Part shown: piece by piece, positions 35,323 through 47,932 of the stretch
How positions within the stretch are numbered: the stretch's first letter is position 1
Layout of the letters: the number at the start of each line of letters is the position of its first letter
From: DASXKD01 sp963707905
GTDB lineage: Bacteria; Actinomycetota; Actinomycetes; Streptosporangiales; Streptosporangiaceae
NCBI GenBank assembly: GCA_963707905.1
Contig: CAVPSA010000035.1
Span: 30,014-94,013, forward strand
Length of the DNA stretch: 64,000 bases
Direction of reading: 5' to 3'
Translations under genes and position numbers: made by a program
Notes under the pieces: model-generated
What the model saw: only the letters and a program-made list of their open reading frames with translations
Database searches by the model: none
What the model was told of the DNA's origin: nothing

Positions 35323-36800
35323 AGGGGCTGCTGGTCGCGGGGACGGCGTCGGAGGCGGGCAAGAGCGCGGTTACCGCCGGGATCTGCCGCTGGCTGGCCA
35401 GGCGCGGCGTGAAGGTGGCCCCGTTCAAGGCGCAGAACATGTCGCTGAACTCGGTGGTCACCAGGGACGGCGCGGAAATCGGCCGGGCCCAGGCTATGCA
35501 GGCTGCCGCGGCGGGCATCGAGCCCGAGGCGGCGCTGAACCCGGTACTGCTCAAGCCCGGCGGCAACGGCACCAGCCAGGTCATGGTGCTCGGCAAGCCC
35601 GTGGCCGAGGCCGACGCCATGTCCTACCCCGCGCTGAAACCGCGCCTGGCGGGCACCGTGCTGGCCTGCCTGACCGGGCTGGCGGACCGGTTCGACGTGG
35701 TCGTCTGCGAGGGCGCGGGCAGCCCGGCCGAGATCAACCTGCGCGAGCACGACCTCGTCAACATGGGCCTGGCCCGGGCGGCGGGCCTGCCGGTGATCGT
35801 GGTCGCCGACATCGACCGGGGCGGGGCGCTGGCCGCCCTGTACGGCACGCTCGCCCTGCTCAGCCGGGAAGACCAGGCGCTGGTCGCCGGGTTCGTGGTG
35901 AACAAGTTCCGCGGCGATGCCCGGCTCCTGCAGCCGGGCATTGACCGGCTGGGCGAGCTCACCGGCCGGCCGGTGCTCGGCGTACTGCCATGGACCGCCG
36001 GGCTGTGGCTGGACGCGGAGGACTCGCTCAGCCTCGGCGCGGCCCCGGACGGCGCCACCGGTGCGGGCGGCGACGTGCTCCGGGTCGCGGTGATCCGGCT
36101 GCCCCGGATCAGCAACTTCACCGACACCGACCCGCTGGCGGCCGAGCCCGGCGTGGCGCTCCGGTTCGTCTCCTCCCCCGCCGAGATTGCCGACGCCGAC
36201 CTGGTGGTCCTGCCCGGCAGCCGGGCCACCGTGGCCGACCTGGCCTGGCTGCGCGAGCGCGGGCTGGCGGCGGCCGTGGCTGCCCGGGCCGCGCGGGGCG
36301 GGCCTGTGCTCGGCATCTGCGGCGGCTACCAGATGCTGGCCGCGGAGATCCACGACGACGTGGAGAGCGGCGCGGGCCTGGTCCCGGGTCTTGGCCTGCT
36401 GCCGGCCACGGTCACATTCGGCTCAGCCAAGGTACTGAGACTCTGCCAGGAGACCTCGGGCGGCGAGCCGGTGACCGGGTACGAGATCCACCACGGGGTG
36501 GTCACCGCGGCCGGCGGCGAGCCGTTCCCCGGCGGGTGCTCCGCCGGGGCGGTGCTTGGCACCACGTGGCACGGCATCCTGGAGAGCGACGGGTTCCGCA
36601 GGGCGCTGCTGCGCAAGGTCGCCGCGGCGGCCGGGCGGACGTTCGAGCCCGCCCGCACCACGTTCGCGGACCTGCGGGAAGGCAAGCTCAATGCCCTGGC
36701 CGACCTGGTGGACGAGCACCTGGACACCGGCGCGCTGCTGAACCTGATCGACCACGGCGCCCCAGCCGACCTGCCTTTCATCCCGCCGGGAGTCCCATGA
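35319..36800 (+). CDS. cobQ: Cobyric acid synthase CobQ
   Basis: About 493 residues. The N-terminal dethiobiotin-synthetase-like ATPase domain starts MKGLLVAGTASEAGKSAVTA and includes PFKAQNMSLNS. A class I glutamine amidotransferase domain follows with the Cys nucleophile in LGICGGYQML and the His in GYEIHHG. It amidates four side chains of adenosyl-cobyrinic acid a,c-diamide using glutamine and ATP. The ATG overlaps the cobD stop. The 95 bp upstream carry near-repeats of the cobQ start (see findings). Confidence 0.94.
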   Translation: MKGLLVAGTASEAGKSAVTAGICRWLARRGVKVAPFKAQNMSLNSVVTRDGAEIGRAQAMQAAAAGIEPEAALNPVLLKPGGNGTSQVMVLGKPVAEADAMSYPALKPRLAGTVLACLTGLADRFDVVVCEGAGSPAEINLREHDLVNMGLARAAGLPVIVVADIDRGGALAALYGTLALLSREDQALVAGFVVNKFRGDARLLQPGIDRLGELTGRPVLGVLPWTAGLWLDAEDSLSLGAAPDGATGAGGDVLRVAVIRLPRISNFTDTDPLAAEPGVALRFVSSPAEIADADLVVLPGSRATVADLAWLRERGLAAAVAARAARGGPVLGICGGYQMLAAEIHDDVESGAGLVPGLGLLPATVTFGSAKVLRLCQETSGGEPVTGYEIHHGVVTAAGGEPFPGGCSAGAVLGTTWHGILESDGFRRALLRKVAAAAGRTFEPARTTFADLREGKLNALADLVDEHLDTGALLNLIDHGAPADLPFIPPGVP

Positions 36801-36986
36801 TGAGCACCGTGCCGCAGCCGCCGGGCCGAACGCCGCAACGCTCCGCGCCGCGGCTTCCCAGCGGCGAGACTCCGCTCACCCGGGGGCAAGCCCCGGACCC
36901 CCGGCGCCTCCCGAAGCCAGGGAGGCCCCCCGGGGCCGACCGCCCGCGAGGGAGGCAGACGTGGCGCTGCGCCCGAACCAGTCATC
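36801..36986. other. cobQ-cobN spacer with GC-rich repeat
   Basis: 186 bp that break the otherwise gapless operon. It holds the GC-rich element at 36881-36908. GGGAGG at 36953-36958 is an attractive ribosome site for a GTG at 36961, but that frame stops after ten codons. Confidence 0.5.
36881..36908. repeat. Dispersed GC-rich element B, copy 1
   Basis: CGGGGGCAAGCCCCGGACCC and flanking bases: a short hairpin (GGGGC/GCCCC) followed by GGACCCCC. It shares its architecture with the copies in cobN (39138-39172) and cobI (45083-45116). Confidence 0.55.
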
Positions 36987-40674
<3,688 letters not shown>

Positions 40675-40759
40675 TCGACCCCAGCCGCCGCCCCACGCCA
40701 ACCCCACGCACCACCTCGGCCCCACCAGCCGCAGCCGAAGCTGCCGGCCATCCGGGCCG

Positions 40760-40819
40760 TTTGTGGGCGGAGTGCCAACGACCACAAAAGAATGTGGGCG
40801 GAGTGCCAACGACGACAAA
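40760..40819. repeat. Dispersed hairpin element A, two tandem units
   Basis: Two 29-30 nt units containing GCGGAGTGCCAACGACCAC and GCGGAGTGCCAACGACGAC, joined by AAAAGAATG as at 35142-35201 but in the opposite core orientation. They lie between the cobN stop and the chelatase AAA/VWA start. Confidence 0.8.
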
Positions 40820-40845
40820 CGACGACCGCCGCGGGAGGCATTGAC

Positions 40846-42906
40846 GTGGATGGCTTCCCTTTTACCGCGGTCGTTGGGATGGACGAACTGCGGCTCGGTC
40901 TTGTGCTCAACGCGGTGTCGCCGGGCATCGGCGGGGTGCTGGTGCGCGGCGAGAAGGGCACCGCGAAGTCGACCATGGTGCGCGCGCTTGCCGCGATCCT
41001 GCCCGACGTGACGGTGGTCGCCGGGTGCCGGTTCTCCTGCGACCCGGCCGCGCCGGACCCGTCCTGCCCGGACGGGCCGCACGAGCCGGGGGCTGGCTCC
41101 GTCACCCGGCCCGCGCGGCTGGTCGAGCTGCCGGTCGGGGCCAGCGAGGACCGGCTGGTCGGCGCGCTGGACATCGAGCGGGCCTTGACCGAGGGCGTCA
41201 AGGCGTACGAGCCGGGGCTGCTGGCCGCCGCGCACCGGGGCGTGCTGTACGTGGACGAGGTCAACCTGCTGCACGACCACCTGGTGGACCTGCTGCTCGA
41301 CGCCGCCGCGCTCGGTACCTGTTACGTGGAGCGGGACGGTGTGTCTGTCCGGCACGCGGCCCGGTTCCTGCTGGTCGGCACGATGAACCCGGAGGAGGGC
41401 GAACTGCGCCCGCAATTGCTTGACCGGTTCGGGCTGACCGTGGAGGCCGCCGCCCCGCGCGATCCGGCCCTGCGCGGCGAGGTGGTCCGGCGGCGGCTGG
41501 CCTATGACGCCGATCCTGCGGCGTTCGCCGGGGCCTGGCGCGCGGCCGAGGCCGGGCTGGCCGAGCGGATCGTCGCGGCCCAGGCCCTGCTGCCCGCGGT
41601 GGCCCTGCCCGACGCCACGCTGCGGCAGGTGGCGTCGGTGTGCGCGGCGTTCGACGTGGACGGGCTGCGCGCGGATCTGGTGACCGCGCGGGCGGCGATC
41701 GCGCACGCGGCGTGGGAGGGCCGGGACGAGGTCACCGCGGTGGATGTACGGGCCGCGGCGCGGCTGGCGCTGCCACACCGGCGCAGGCGGCAGCCGTTCG
41801 ACGCGCCGCAACTCGACGAGTCCGAACTCGACCGGGCGCTGGCCGGGGCCGGCGAGGACCCGGACAACGACCCCGGTCCCGGGGATGACGGGCCGGGCGG
41901 CGGCCCCGGTCCCGGGGATGACGGGCCGGGCGGCGGGCAGCCCGGGGCCAGCCACGAAACCACGCCGGGCGCCGATGCCCCGGCACCCCGTGCGGAGGCC
42001 GCGCCGGAACCGGGTCCCGCCGGGGAGGCGCAGAGTTCCGCGGACGCGGCAGGCCAGCCCCGGCCGGGCGGCACGGACACGGCCCCGGCGGCCCCGGGGC
42101 CGGTGTTCCGGGTCAAGCGGCTGGAGGTCCCCGGGACCGGGACCGGGGCGGCGGGCCGCAGGTCCCGGGCCCGCACGGACTCGGGGCACGTCACCGGGGC
42201 GCAGCGGCCCCGGGACCGGGTCACCCGGGTGCACGTGCCCGCCACGTTCGCCGCGGCCGCGCCGTATCAGGTGGCCAGGGGCCGGGCCCCGGGGGACAGC
42301 CTGCTGCTGCGCACCGGTGACCTGCGGGAAGCCCGGCACGAGGGGCGGGAGTCCAACCTGGTGCTTTTCGCGGTGGACGCCAGTGGCTCGATGGCGGCCC
42401 GGGCCAGGATGGGCGCGGTCAAGGGCGCGGTGCTGTCCCTGCTGCTTGATGCCTACCAGCGCAGGGACAAGGTGGGGATGGTCACGTTCCGGGGCAGCGG
42501 GGCGCAGGTCGCACTGCCACCGACGTTCTCGGTCGAGGCGGCGGCCGCCCGGCTGGCCGCGGTGCCGACCGGCGGGCGCACCCCGCTCGCGGCGGGCCTG
42601 CTCCGCGCCGGGGAGTTGCTGCGCACCGAGCGGATCCGGGATCCGCGCCGCCGTGCCCTGCTGGTGCTTGTCACCGACGGGCGGGCGACCGGCGGCACAG
42701 ACCCGGTGGCCGGCGCGCACCGGGCCGCAGGGCTGCTGGCGGCGGCGGGCGTGCACAGCGTGGTCGTCGACTGCGAATCCGGCCCGGTCCGGCTGGGCCT
42801 GGCCGCCGCCTTGGGCCAGTCCCTCGGCGGCGCCGTGCTCCGCCTGGAACACCTGGCCGCCGGGACTTTGGCCGACTCGGTACGGGCCTTCAAGGAGGTG
42901 GCCTAA
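40846..42906 (+). CDS. Chelatase AAA+/VWA subunit (ChlI-ChlD type), CobN partner
   Basis: 686 residues. The AAA+ domain (about 1-330) has Walker A GEKGTAKST and Walker B GVLYVDEVNLL. An acidic, Gly/Pro-rich linker (about 335-430, with a repeat of PGPGDDGPGGG) leads to a von Willebrand A domain with MIDAS DASGSM. It combines the two small subunits of Mg/Co chelatases in one chain and would drive cobalt insertion by CobN with ATP. The GTG at 40846 has GGGAGG 7-8 nt upstream. Its TAA shares a base with the cobO ATG. Confidence 0.9.
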   Translation: MDGFPFTAVVGMDELRLGLVLNAVSPGIGGVLVRGEKGTAKSTMVRALAAILPDVTVVAGCRFSCDPAAPDPSCPDGPHEPGAGSVTRPARLVELPVGASEDRLVGALDIERALTEGVKAYEPGLLAAAHRGVLYVDEVNLLHDHLVDLLLDAAALGTCYVERDGVSVRHAARFLLVGTMNPEEGELRPQLLDRFGLTVEAAAPRDPALRGEVVRRRLAYDADPAAFAGAWRAAEAGLAERIVAAQALLPAVALPDATLRQVASVCAAFDVDGLRADLVTARAAIAHAAWEGRDEVTAVDVRAAARLALPHRRRRQPFDAPQLDESELDRALAGAGEDPDNDPGPGDDGPGGGPGPGDDGPGGGQPGASHETTPGADAPAPRAEAAPEPGPAGEAQSSADAAGQPRPGGTDTAPAAPGPVFRVKRLEVPGTGTGAAGRRSRARTDSGHVTGAQRPRDRVTRVHVPATFAAAAPYQVARGRAPGDSLLLRTGDLREARHEGRESNLVLFAVDASGSMAARARMGAVKGAVLSLLLDAYQRRDKVGMVTFRGSGAQVALPPTFSVEAAAARLAAVPTGGRTPLAAGLLRAGELLRTERIRDPRRRALLVLVTDGRATGGTDPVAGAHRAAGLLAAAGVHSVVVDCESGPVRLGLAAALGQSLGGAVLRLEHLAAGTLADSVRAFKEVA

Positions 42907-43520
42907 TGCCTCAAGGCAAACCGCTCGTTGTTCCCGATGACGGGCTCACCACCAGGCAGCGCCGCAACCGCGCGCTCATCGTGGTGCACACCGGCGAGAT
43001 GAAGGGCAAGTCCACGGCCGCGTTCGGGCTGGCACTGCGGGCCTGGAACCAGGGCTGGCCGATTGTGGTGTACCAGTTCGTGAAGAGCGCCAAGTGGAAG
43101 ACCGGCGAGGAGTCGGCGCTGCTCGCCCTGGCCAGGGTGCACGAGCAGACCGGTGAGGGCGCCCCGGTGACGTGGCACAAGATGGGCGAAGGCTGGTCAT
43201 GGATCGCCCGGCCCGGCACCGAGGCCGACCATGCGGCCAACGCCAGGGAGGGCTGGGAGCAGGTCAAGCGGGACCTCGCCGCCCAGGCGTACGGGTTCTA
43301 CGTGCTCGATGAGTTCACCTATCCGATGAAGTGGGGCTGGGTTGACACCGGCGACGTGGCCGCCACCCTGGCGGCCCGGCCCGGCCAGCAGCACGTGGTC
43401 ATCACGGGCCGCGACGCCGACCCGCGACTGGTCGAGGCGGCCGATCTCGTGGTGCAGATGACCAAGATCAAGCACCCGATGGACGCGGGCCAGAAGGGCC
43501 AGAAGGGCATCGAGTGGTGA
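42906..43520 (+). CDS. cobO: Cob(I)yrinic acid a,c-diamide adenosyltransferase CobO
   Basis: 204 residues, the full CobO/BtuR/CobA length. P-loop HTGEMKGKSTAAFG; later QFVKSAKWKTGEE, then FYVLDEFTYPMKWGW and the C-terminal MTKIKHPMDAGQKGQKGIEW, all diagnostic. It transfers the 5'-deoxyadenosyl group from ATP to cob(I)yrinic acid a,c-diamide. The ATG uses the last base of the upstream stop codon; the cobB GTG overlaps its own stop. Confidence 0.96.
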   Translation: MPQGKPLVVPDDGLTTRQRRNRALIVVHTGEMKGKSTAAFGLALRAWNQGWPIVVYQFVKSAKWKTGEESALLALARVHEQTGEGAPVTWHKMGEGWSWIARPGTEADHAANAREGWEQVKRDLAAQAYGFYVLDEFTYPMKWGWVDTGDVAATLAARPGQQHVVITGRDADPRLVEAADLVVQMTKIKHPMDAGQKGQKGIEW

Positions 43521-44923
43521 ACGTCCCGCGCCTGGTGGTGGCCGCGCCCGCGTCCGGGCACGGCAAGACCACCGTGGCCACCGGGCTGATGGCGGCGCTC
43601 ACCGCGCGCGGGCTGGCCGTCTCCGGGCACAAGGCCGGCCCGGACTACATCGACCCCGGTTACCATGCGCTGGCGACCGGGCGCCCGGCCCGGAACCTGG
43701 ACCCGGTGCTGTGCGGCGCGGACACGATCGCACCGCTGTTCGCCCACGGTGCCACGGGCGCTGACATCGCGGTCGTCGAGGGGGTCATGGGCCTGTTCGA
43801 CGGGCGGGGCACCACGGCGGAGGGGTCGACGGCGCACGTCGCGCAGCTTCTTGGTGCCCCGGTCGTGCTGGTCGTGGATGCCTCGGCGCAGGGCAGGTCG
43901 GTCGCCGCGCTGGTGTCCGGGTTCGCGTCGTTCGACCCGGCGGTGCGCCTCGCCGGGGTGATCCTGAACCGCGTCGGCTCCGCCCGGCACGAACAGATCC
44001 TGCGGGACGCCCTCGCCGGGATCGGCATGCCGGTGCTCGGCGCGCTGCCCCGGGACGACGGCATCGCCGCGCCGTCCCGGCACCTGGGCCTGGTGCCGGC
44101 CGCCGAGCGGGAAACCGCGGCCAGCCAGGCGATCGCCCGCCTCGCCGCCCGGGTCACCGAGTCCGTGGACCTCGACGCCGTGCTCGCCCTGGCCCGCACC
44201 GCCGCTCCCCTGTCCGCCACACCGTGGGACCCGGCGTCCGTGATCATGGGGATGTGGCCCATGGATGGGCCACATCCCCATGATCATCAGTGGCGTACGG
44301 GTGTGGGGGGCGCCGGGGGTGCGAACGGCGGCGGGCGGCCGGTGGTGGCGGTCGCGGGCGGGGCGGCGTTCACGTTCTGCTACACCGAGACGATGGAGTT
44401 GCTCACCGCCGCTGGCGCGGACGTGGTGCCGGTGGACCCGTTGCGGGACGCCGCGCTGCCGCCGCGGACCGGCGCCCTGGTGCTTGGCGGCGGATTCCCC
44501 GAAATGCACGCCAGCGACCTGTCCGCCAACGAGCCGCTGCGCGCGGACGTGGCCCGGCTGGCCCGCTCCGGCGCCCCGGTCGTGGCCGAGTGCGCGGGGC
44601 TGCTTTACCTGGCCAGGGAACTGGACGGGCTGCCCATGTGCGGGGTGCTCGACGCCACCGCGCGGATGACCCCCAGGCTGACCCTCGGCTACCGGGACGC
44701 GGTCGCAGCGGGCTCCTCGGTGCTCACGCCCGCCGGGACCGCGGTCCGTGGTCACGAGTTCCACCGCACCACCGTGGTCCCGGGGAACCCGGCGGCCCCG
44801 GCGTGGACCTTCGGCGGCAGAAAAGAGGGCTTCGTGCAAGGTGGCGTGCACGCCTCCTACCTGCACCTGCACTGGGCCGGGTACCCGGGGCTGGCCCGGC
44901 GGCTCGTGGCGGCCGCGGCATGA
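43517..44923 (+). CDS. cobB: Cobyrinic/hydrogenobyrinic acid a,c-diamide synthase CobB
   Basis: About 468 residues. The N-terminal ATPase domain (about 1-235) has ASGHGKTTVATGLM, GPDYIDPGYH and VVEGVMGLFDG. The C-terminal glutamine amidotransferase domain has the Cys in VAECAGLLYLA and the His in RGHEFHRT. It amidates the a and c side chains before cobalt insertion. The GTG at 43517 gives the usual 4-nt overlap; a GTG three bases earlier is possible. Between the domains lies a 46-nt perfect palindrome (44241-44286), translated MGMWPMDGPHPHDH, which looks like an inserted linker. Confidence 0.93.
   Translation: MNVPRLVVAAPASGHGKTTVATGLMAALTARGLAVSGHKAGPDYIDPGYHALATGRPARNLDPVLCGADTIAPLFAHGATGADIAVVEGVMGLFDGRGTTAEGSTAHVAQLLGAPVVLVVDASAQGRSVAALVSGFASFDPAVRLAGVILNRVGSARHEQILRDALAGIGMPVLGALPRDDGIAAPSRHLGLVPAAERETAASQAIARLAARVTESVDLDAVLALARTAAPLSATPWDPASVIMGMWPMDGPHPHDHQWRTGVGGAGGANGGGRPVVAVAGGAAFTFCYTETMELLTAAGADVVPVDPLRDAALPPRTGALVLGGGFPEMHASDLSANEPLRADVARLARSGAPVVAECAGLLYLARELDGLPMCGVLDATARMTPRLTLGYRDAVAAGSSVLTPAGTAVRGHEFHRTTVVPGNPAAPAWTFGGRKEGFVQGGVHASYLHLHWAGYPGLARRLVAAAA
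44241..44286. repeat. 46-nt perfect palindrome inside cobB
   Basis: Two 22-nt arms (TGATCATGGGGATGTGGCCC plus AT, and their exact complement) around a 2-nt spacer GG. It falls in the linker between the two CobB domains and keeps the reading frame open. Confidence 0.95.
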
Positions 44924-45729
44924 CCGCGCCGACGCTGGCCGGGGTCGGCATGGGCCCGGGCGACCCGGAACTGGTCACCGTGAAGGCGGTGCGCGTGCTG
45001 AACGAGGCCGACCTGGTGCTGGTCCCGGTCATGGCCACCGGCGAGCACGGCCAAGGCACCGTGACGAAGGAACGGGGCCTTGGGCCACCGGGGGGTTTCA
45101 GGGGGGCCGCCCCGCCGGACCAGCAGGGCCGGGCAGAGGCCACGGTGCGCGCGCATGTGACACACGACCGGATCACCCGGGTGGCGTTCGCACTGACCGA
45201 GGGCGCGGGCATGGCCGAACGGGAGGCCGCGTGGGACGGCGCCGCGGACGCGGCGGTGGCTGCGTTCGCCAGCGGAGCCTCGGTGGTCGCGTTCGCCACG
45301 ATCGGCGACCCGAACGTCTACTCGACGTTCACCTACCTCGCGGCGACCGTCCGGCCCCGGGTCCCGGGCCTGACCGTGACCACGGTGCCCGGCATCACCG
45401 CCATGCAGGATCTCGCGGCGCGCAGCGGCACCGTGCTGTGCGAGGGCCGGGAGACGCTGGCGCTGCTCCCGCTGACCGCCGGGCTCGTACCGTTCAAGGA
45501 GGCACTCGCGCATTTCGACACGGTCGTCGGGTACAAGAGCGGCAGCCACCTGCCCGAGGTGCTCGCCGCGGTCCGCGACGCGGGCCGGATGGACGGCGCG
45601 GTACACGGCGCCAGCCTCGGCCTGCCCGGTGAGGACATCCGGCCAGCGGCCGAGGTCTGCGGCCCGGCGCCATACCTGTCCACGCTGCTCGTGCCCGGTC
45701 GGCGCACCCACCGCGGAGGCAAGCTGTGA
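44920..45729 (+). CDS. cobI: Precorrin-2 C20-methyltransferase CobI
   Basis: 269 residues of the tetrapyrrole methylase family: GVGMGPGDPELVTVKAVRVL at the start, FATIGDPNVYSTFTYL and TVPGITAMQDLAA later. It methylates C20 of precorrin-2 with S-adenosylmethionine. Residues about 50-70 (ERGLGPPGGFRGAAPPDQQ) interrupt the usual sequence and coincide with the GC-rich element at 45083-45116. The start overlaps the cobB stop and the stop overlaps the cobM start. Confidence 0.93.
   Translation: MTAPTLAGVGMGPGDPELVTVKAVRVLNEADLVLVPVMATGEHGQGTVTKERGLGPPGGFRGAAPPDQQGRAEATVRAHVTHDRITRVAFALTEGAGMAEREAAWDGAADAAVAAFASGASVVAFATIGDPNVYSTFTYLAATVRPRVPGLTVTTVPGITAMQDLAARSGTVLCEGRETLALLPLTAGLVPFKEALAHFDTVVGYKSGSHLPEVLAAVRDAGRMDGAVHGASLGLPGEDIRPAAEVCGPAPYLSTLLVPGRRTHRGGKL
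45083..45116. repeat. Dispersed GC-rich element B, copy 3, inside cobI
   Basis: GGCCACCGGGGGGTTTCAGG followed by GGGGCCGCCCCGCC, the reverse-orientation counterpart of the element in cobN at 39138-39172. Translated as a Gly/Pro-rich insertion in CobI. Confidence 0.7.
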
Positions 45730-46775
45730 CCGGCCAGCAACCCGCACCCGGCGCGGGCCGCGCCAAGGTCTGGTTCATCGGGGCCGGGCCAGGTGCCGCG
45801 GACCTGCTCACGCTGCGCGCGGCCGCCGTGATCGCCGCGGCGGACATCGTGATCTGGGCCTCCAGCCTGGTCCAGGCCGAGGTGCTTGACCACGCCAGGC
45901 CGGGCGCACAGATCGTGGACTCCGCCGCGCTGCCGCTGGAGGACGTGCGCGCCCTCTACGAGCGCGCCCTGGCGGAGAACCTCGTGGTGGCGCGCATCCA
46001 CTCCGGCGACCCGGCGCTCTGGGGGGCGGTGCAGGAGCAGCGGGAACTGTGCGACCGGCTCGGCGTGCCACACGAGACCGTGCCCGGGGTCAGCGCCTAT
46101 TCCGCGGTCGCCGCACTGGCCGGCCGGGAACTGACCGTACCCGAGCTCGCCCAGTCGGTAATCCTCACCCGGCTCGGCGGGGGCAAGACCCCGATGCCCG
46201 CTGGGGAGGAGATCGCCGAGTTCGCCAGGCACGGCACCACGATGGCGGTGTTCCTGTCCGCGGCCCGGTCCGGGCAGCTCCAGGCAGAACTGCTGGACGG
46301 TGGCTACCCGCCGGGCACACCGGTACTGGTGGCCTACCGGGCGACCTGGCCGGACGAACTGCTCGTGGAGTGCACCGTGGGCACCCTGGCCGAGACGGTC
46401 CGCGCCCGCAAGCTGTGGAAGCACACGCTGTTCCTGGTCGGTCCCGCGCTCGCGGCCAGCGGCACCCGTTCCCACCTGTATCACCCCGGCCATTTCCACG
46501 GGCACCGCCGGGCGCGGCCGCAGGCCCGCCGCGAGCTGCGCACCGCCGACGCATCTGCGCGGGGGCGGGAACAGCAGGCCGGGGGCGGGCGCGAAGCGCG
46601 GGGGCGGGAACAGCAGGCCGGGGGCGGGCGCGAAGCGCGGGGGCGGGAACAGCAGAGCGCGGGGGCGGGACAAGCAGAGCGGGGGCGGGCGCGAAGCGCG
46701 GGGGCGGGAACAACAGAGCGGGGGCGGGCGCGAAGCGCGGGGGCGGGAACAACAGAGCGCGAGGCCGGCCCATGA
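45726..46775 (+). CDS. cobM: Precorrin-4 C11-methyltransferase CobM
   Basis: 349 residues. The methylase core (about 12-265) shows VWFIGAGPGAADLLTLRAA, ARIHSGDPALWGAVQEQ and VILTRLGGGKTPMP. It methylates C11 with S-adenosylmethionine. The core is followed by about 85 residues of low-complexity repeats (ARGREQQAGGGRE and variants) encoded by the minisatellite at 46551-46765; relatives normally end soon after the FLVGPAL strand. The GTG start overlaps the cobI stop, and the stop overlaps the cbiD ATG, so coupling is kept despite the tail. Confidence 0.93.
   Translation: MTGQQPAPGAGRAKVWFIGAGPGAADLLTLRAAAVIAAADIVIWASSLVQAEVLDHARPGAQIVDSAALPLEDVRALYERALAENLVVARIHSGDPALWGAVQEQRELCDRLGVPHETVPGVSAYSAVAALAGRELTVPELAQSVILTRLGGGKTPMPAGEEIAEFARHGTTMAVFLSAARSGQLQAELLDGGYPPGTPVLVAYRATWPDELLVECTVGTLAETVRARKLWKHTLFLVGPALAASGTRSHLYHPGHFHGHRRARPQARRELRTADASARGREQQAGGGREARGREQQAGGGREARGREQQSAGAGQAERGRARSAGAGTTERGRARSAGAGTTEREAGP
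46551..46765. repeat. 39-nt minisatellite at cobM 3' end
   Basis: Tandem units of 39 nt and degraded shorter forms, built from GCGGGGGCGGGAACAGCAGG and GGGCGGGCGCGAAGC, encoding 13-residue repeats rich in Arg, Gly and Gln at the end of CobM. Confidence 0.85.
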
Positions 46776-47932
46776 CCCAGCCCGGCCGCGGCGAGCCCGA
46801 ACTGACCGAGCCCGACCTGCCCCGTACCGCCAAGGTGCGGCCCAAGGCGCTGCGCACCGGCTGGACCACCGGCACCTGCGCATCCGCCGCGGCGAAGGCT
46901 GCGACCACCGCCCTGCGAGACCAGGCTGCCCAGCGGACGGTGGAGGTCGCGCTGCCCAGCGGCCGGCGGGTGAGCTTCGACGTCGAGTCCTGCGAGCATG
47001 ACGCCACGAAGGCGACCGCGGTCGTGGTGAAGGACGCGGGCGACGACCCGGACGTCACCCACGGCGCACACCTGACCGCGACCGTGCGCTGGCGCGCCAA
47101 GCCCGGCATCGTCCTTGAGGGCGGCGAGGGGATCGGCATCGTGACCAAGCCCGGGCTTGGCATCGAGGTCGGCGAGGCGGCCATCACCGCCACCCCGCGG
47201 GCGATGATCACCCAGGCCGTGGCGGAGGTTACCGGCCTGGCAGACAATGGCGTCGTGGTGCTCCTGTCGGTGCCCGGCGGCGAGAAGATGGCACGCAAGA
47301 CCACCAACGCGCGCCTGGGCATCCTCGGCGGGATCTCGATCCTCGGCACGACCGGGATCGTCCGGCCGTTCTCCACCGCGTCGTGGCGGGCCAGTGTGGA
47401 GCAGGCGGTGTCGGTGATGGCCGCCCAGGGCGAGCGGACGGTGGTGCTGTGTACCGGCGGGCGGACGGAGAGGGGGGCGATGGCGCTGCTTCCTGATCTG
47501 GCCGAGGTGTGCTTCGTCGAGGTGGGCGACTTCACCGGCGCGGCCCTGCGCCGTGCCCTGGCCGTGGGGCTCGACCGGGTGATCTTCGTCGGGATGGCCG
47601 GGAAGCTGGCCAAGCTCGCGGCCGGCGTGCTGATGACGCACTACACCCGGTCCAAGGTGGATCTCGGGCTGCTCGGCGACGTCACCCGCGCCGCCGGGGG
47701 GACGGCGGCCGTGGCGGCAGAGGTCTCGGCCGCGAACACCGGCCGCCATGCCTACGAGATCTGGCAGCGGGAAGGACTGCTGCGCCCCGCGGGTGACGAG
47801 CTGTGCCAGCGGGTCAGGTCGGTGCTGCTGCGGGCCGGCCAGGGCAAGCTGACCGCCGACGTGGCGATGGTGGACTTCAGCGGCACCCGTGTGGTGGCGG
47901 CGACCAGGCCCGAGTGGGTGACCGCGGCATGA
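46772..47932 (+). CDS. cbiD: Cobalt-precorrin-5B C1-methyltransferase CbiD
   Basis: 386 residues, full length. The diagnostic LRTGWTTGTCASAAAKAA is near the start, then GGEGIGIVTKPGL and the glycine-rich LGILGGISILGTTGIV. It methylates C1 during ring contraction. CbiD belongs to the cobalt-early route in classical models but is common in actinobacterial clusters, where CobF is absent, as here. The ATG overlaps the cobM stop and the TGA overlaps the cobL ATG. Confidence 0.95.
   Translation: MTQPGRGEPELTEPDLPRTAKVRPKALRTGWTTGTCASAAAKAATTALRDQAAQRTVEVALPSGRRVSFDVESCEHDATKATAVVVKDAGDDPDVTHGAHLTATVRWRAKPGIVLEGGEGIGIVTKPGLGIEVGEAAITATPRAMITQAVAEVTGLADNGVVVLLSVPGGEKMARKTTNARLGILGGISILGTTGIVRPFSTASWRASVEQAVSVMAAQGERTVVLCTGGRTERGAMALLPDLAEVCFVEVGDFTGAALRRALAVGLDRVIFVGMAGKLAKLAAGVLMTHYTRSKVDLGLLGDVTRAAGGTAAVAAEVSAANTGRHAYEIWQREGLLRPAGDELCQRVRSVLLRAGQGKLTADVAMVDFSGTRVVAATRPEWVTAA

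Noticed and set aside
44241..44286. Rho-independent terminator
   Set aside because: The palindrome lies within an intact coding frame with no T-tract, and the operon continues with overlapping genes.
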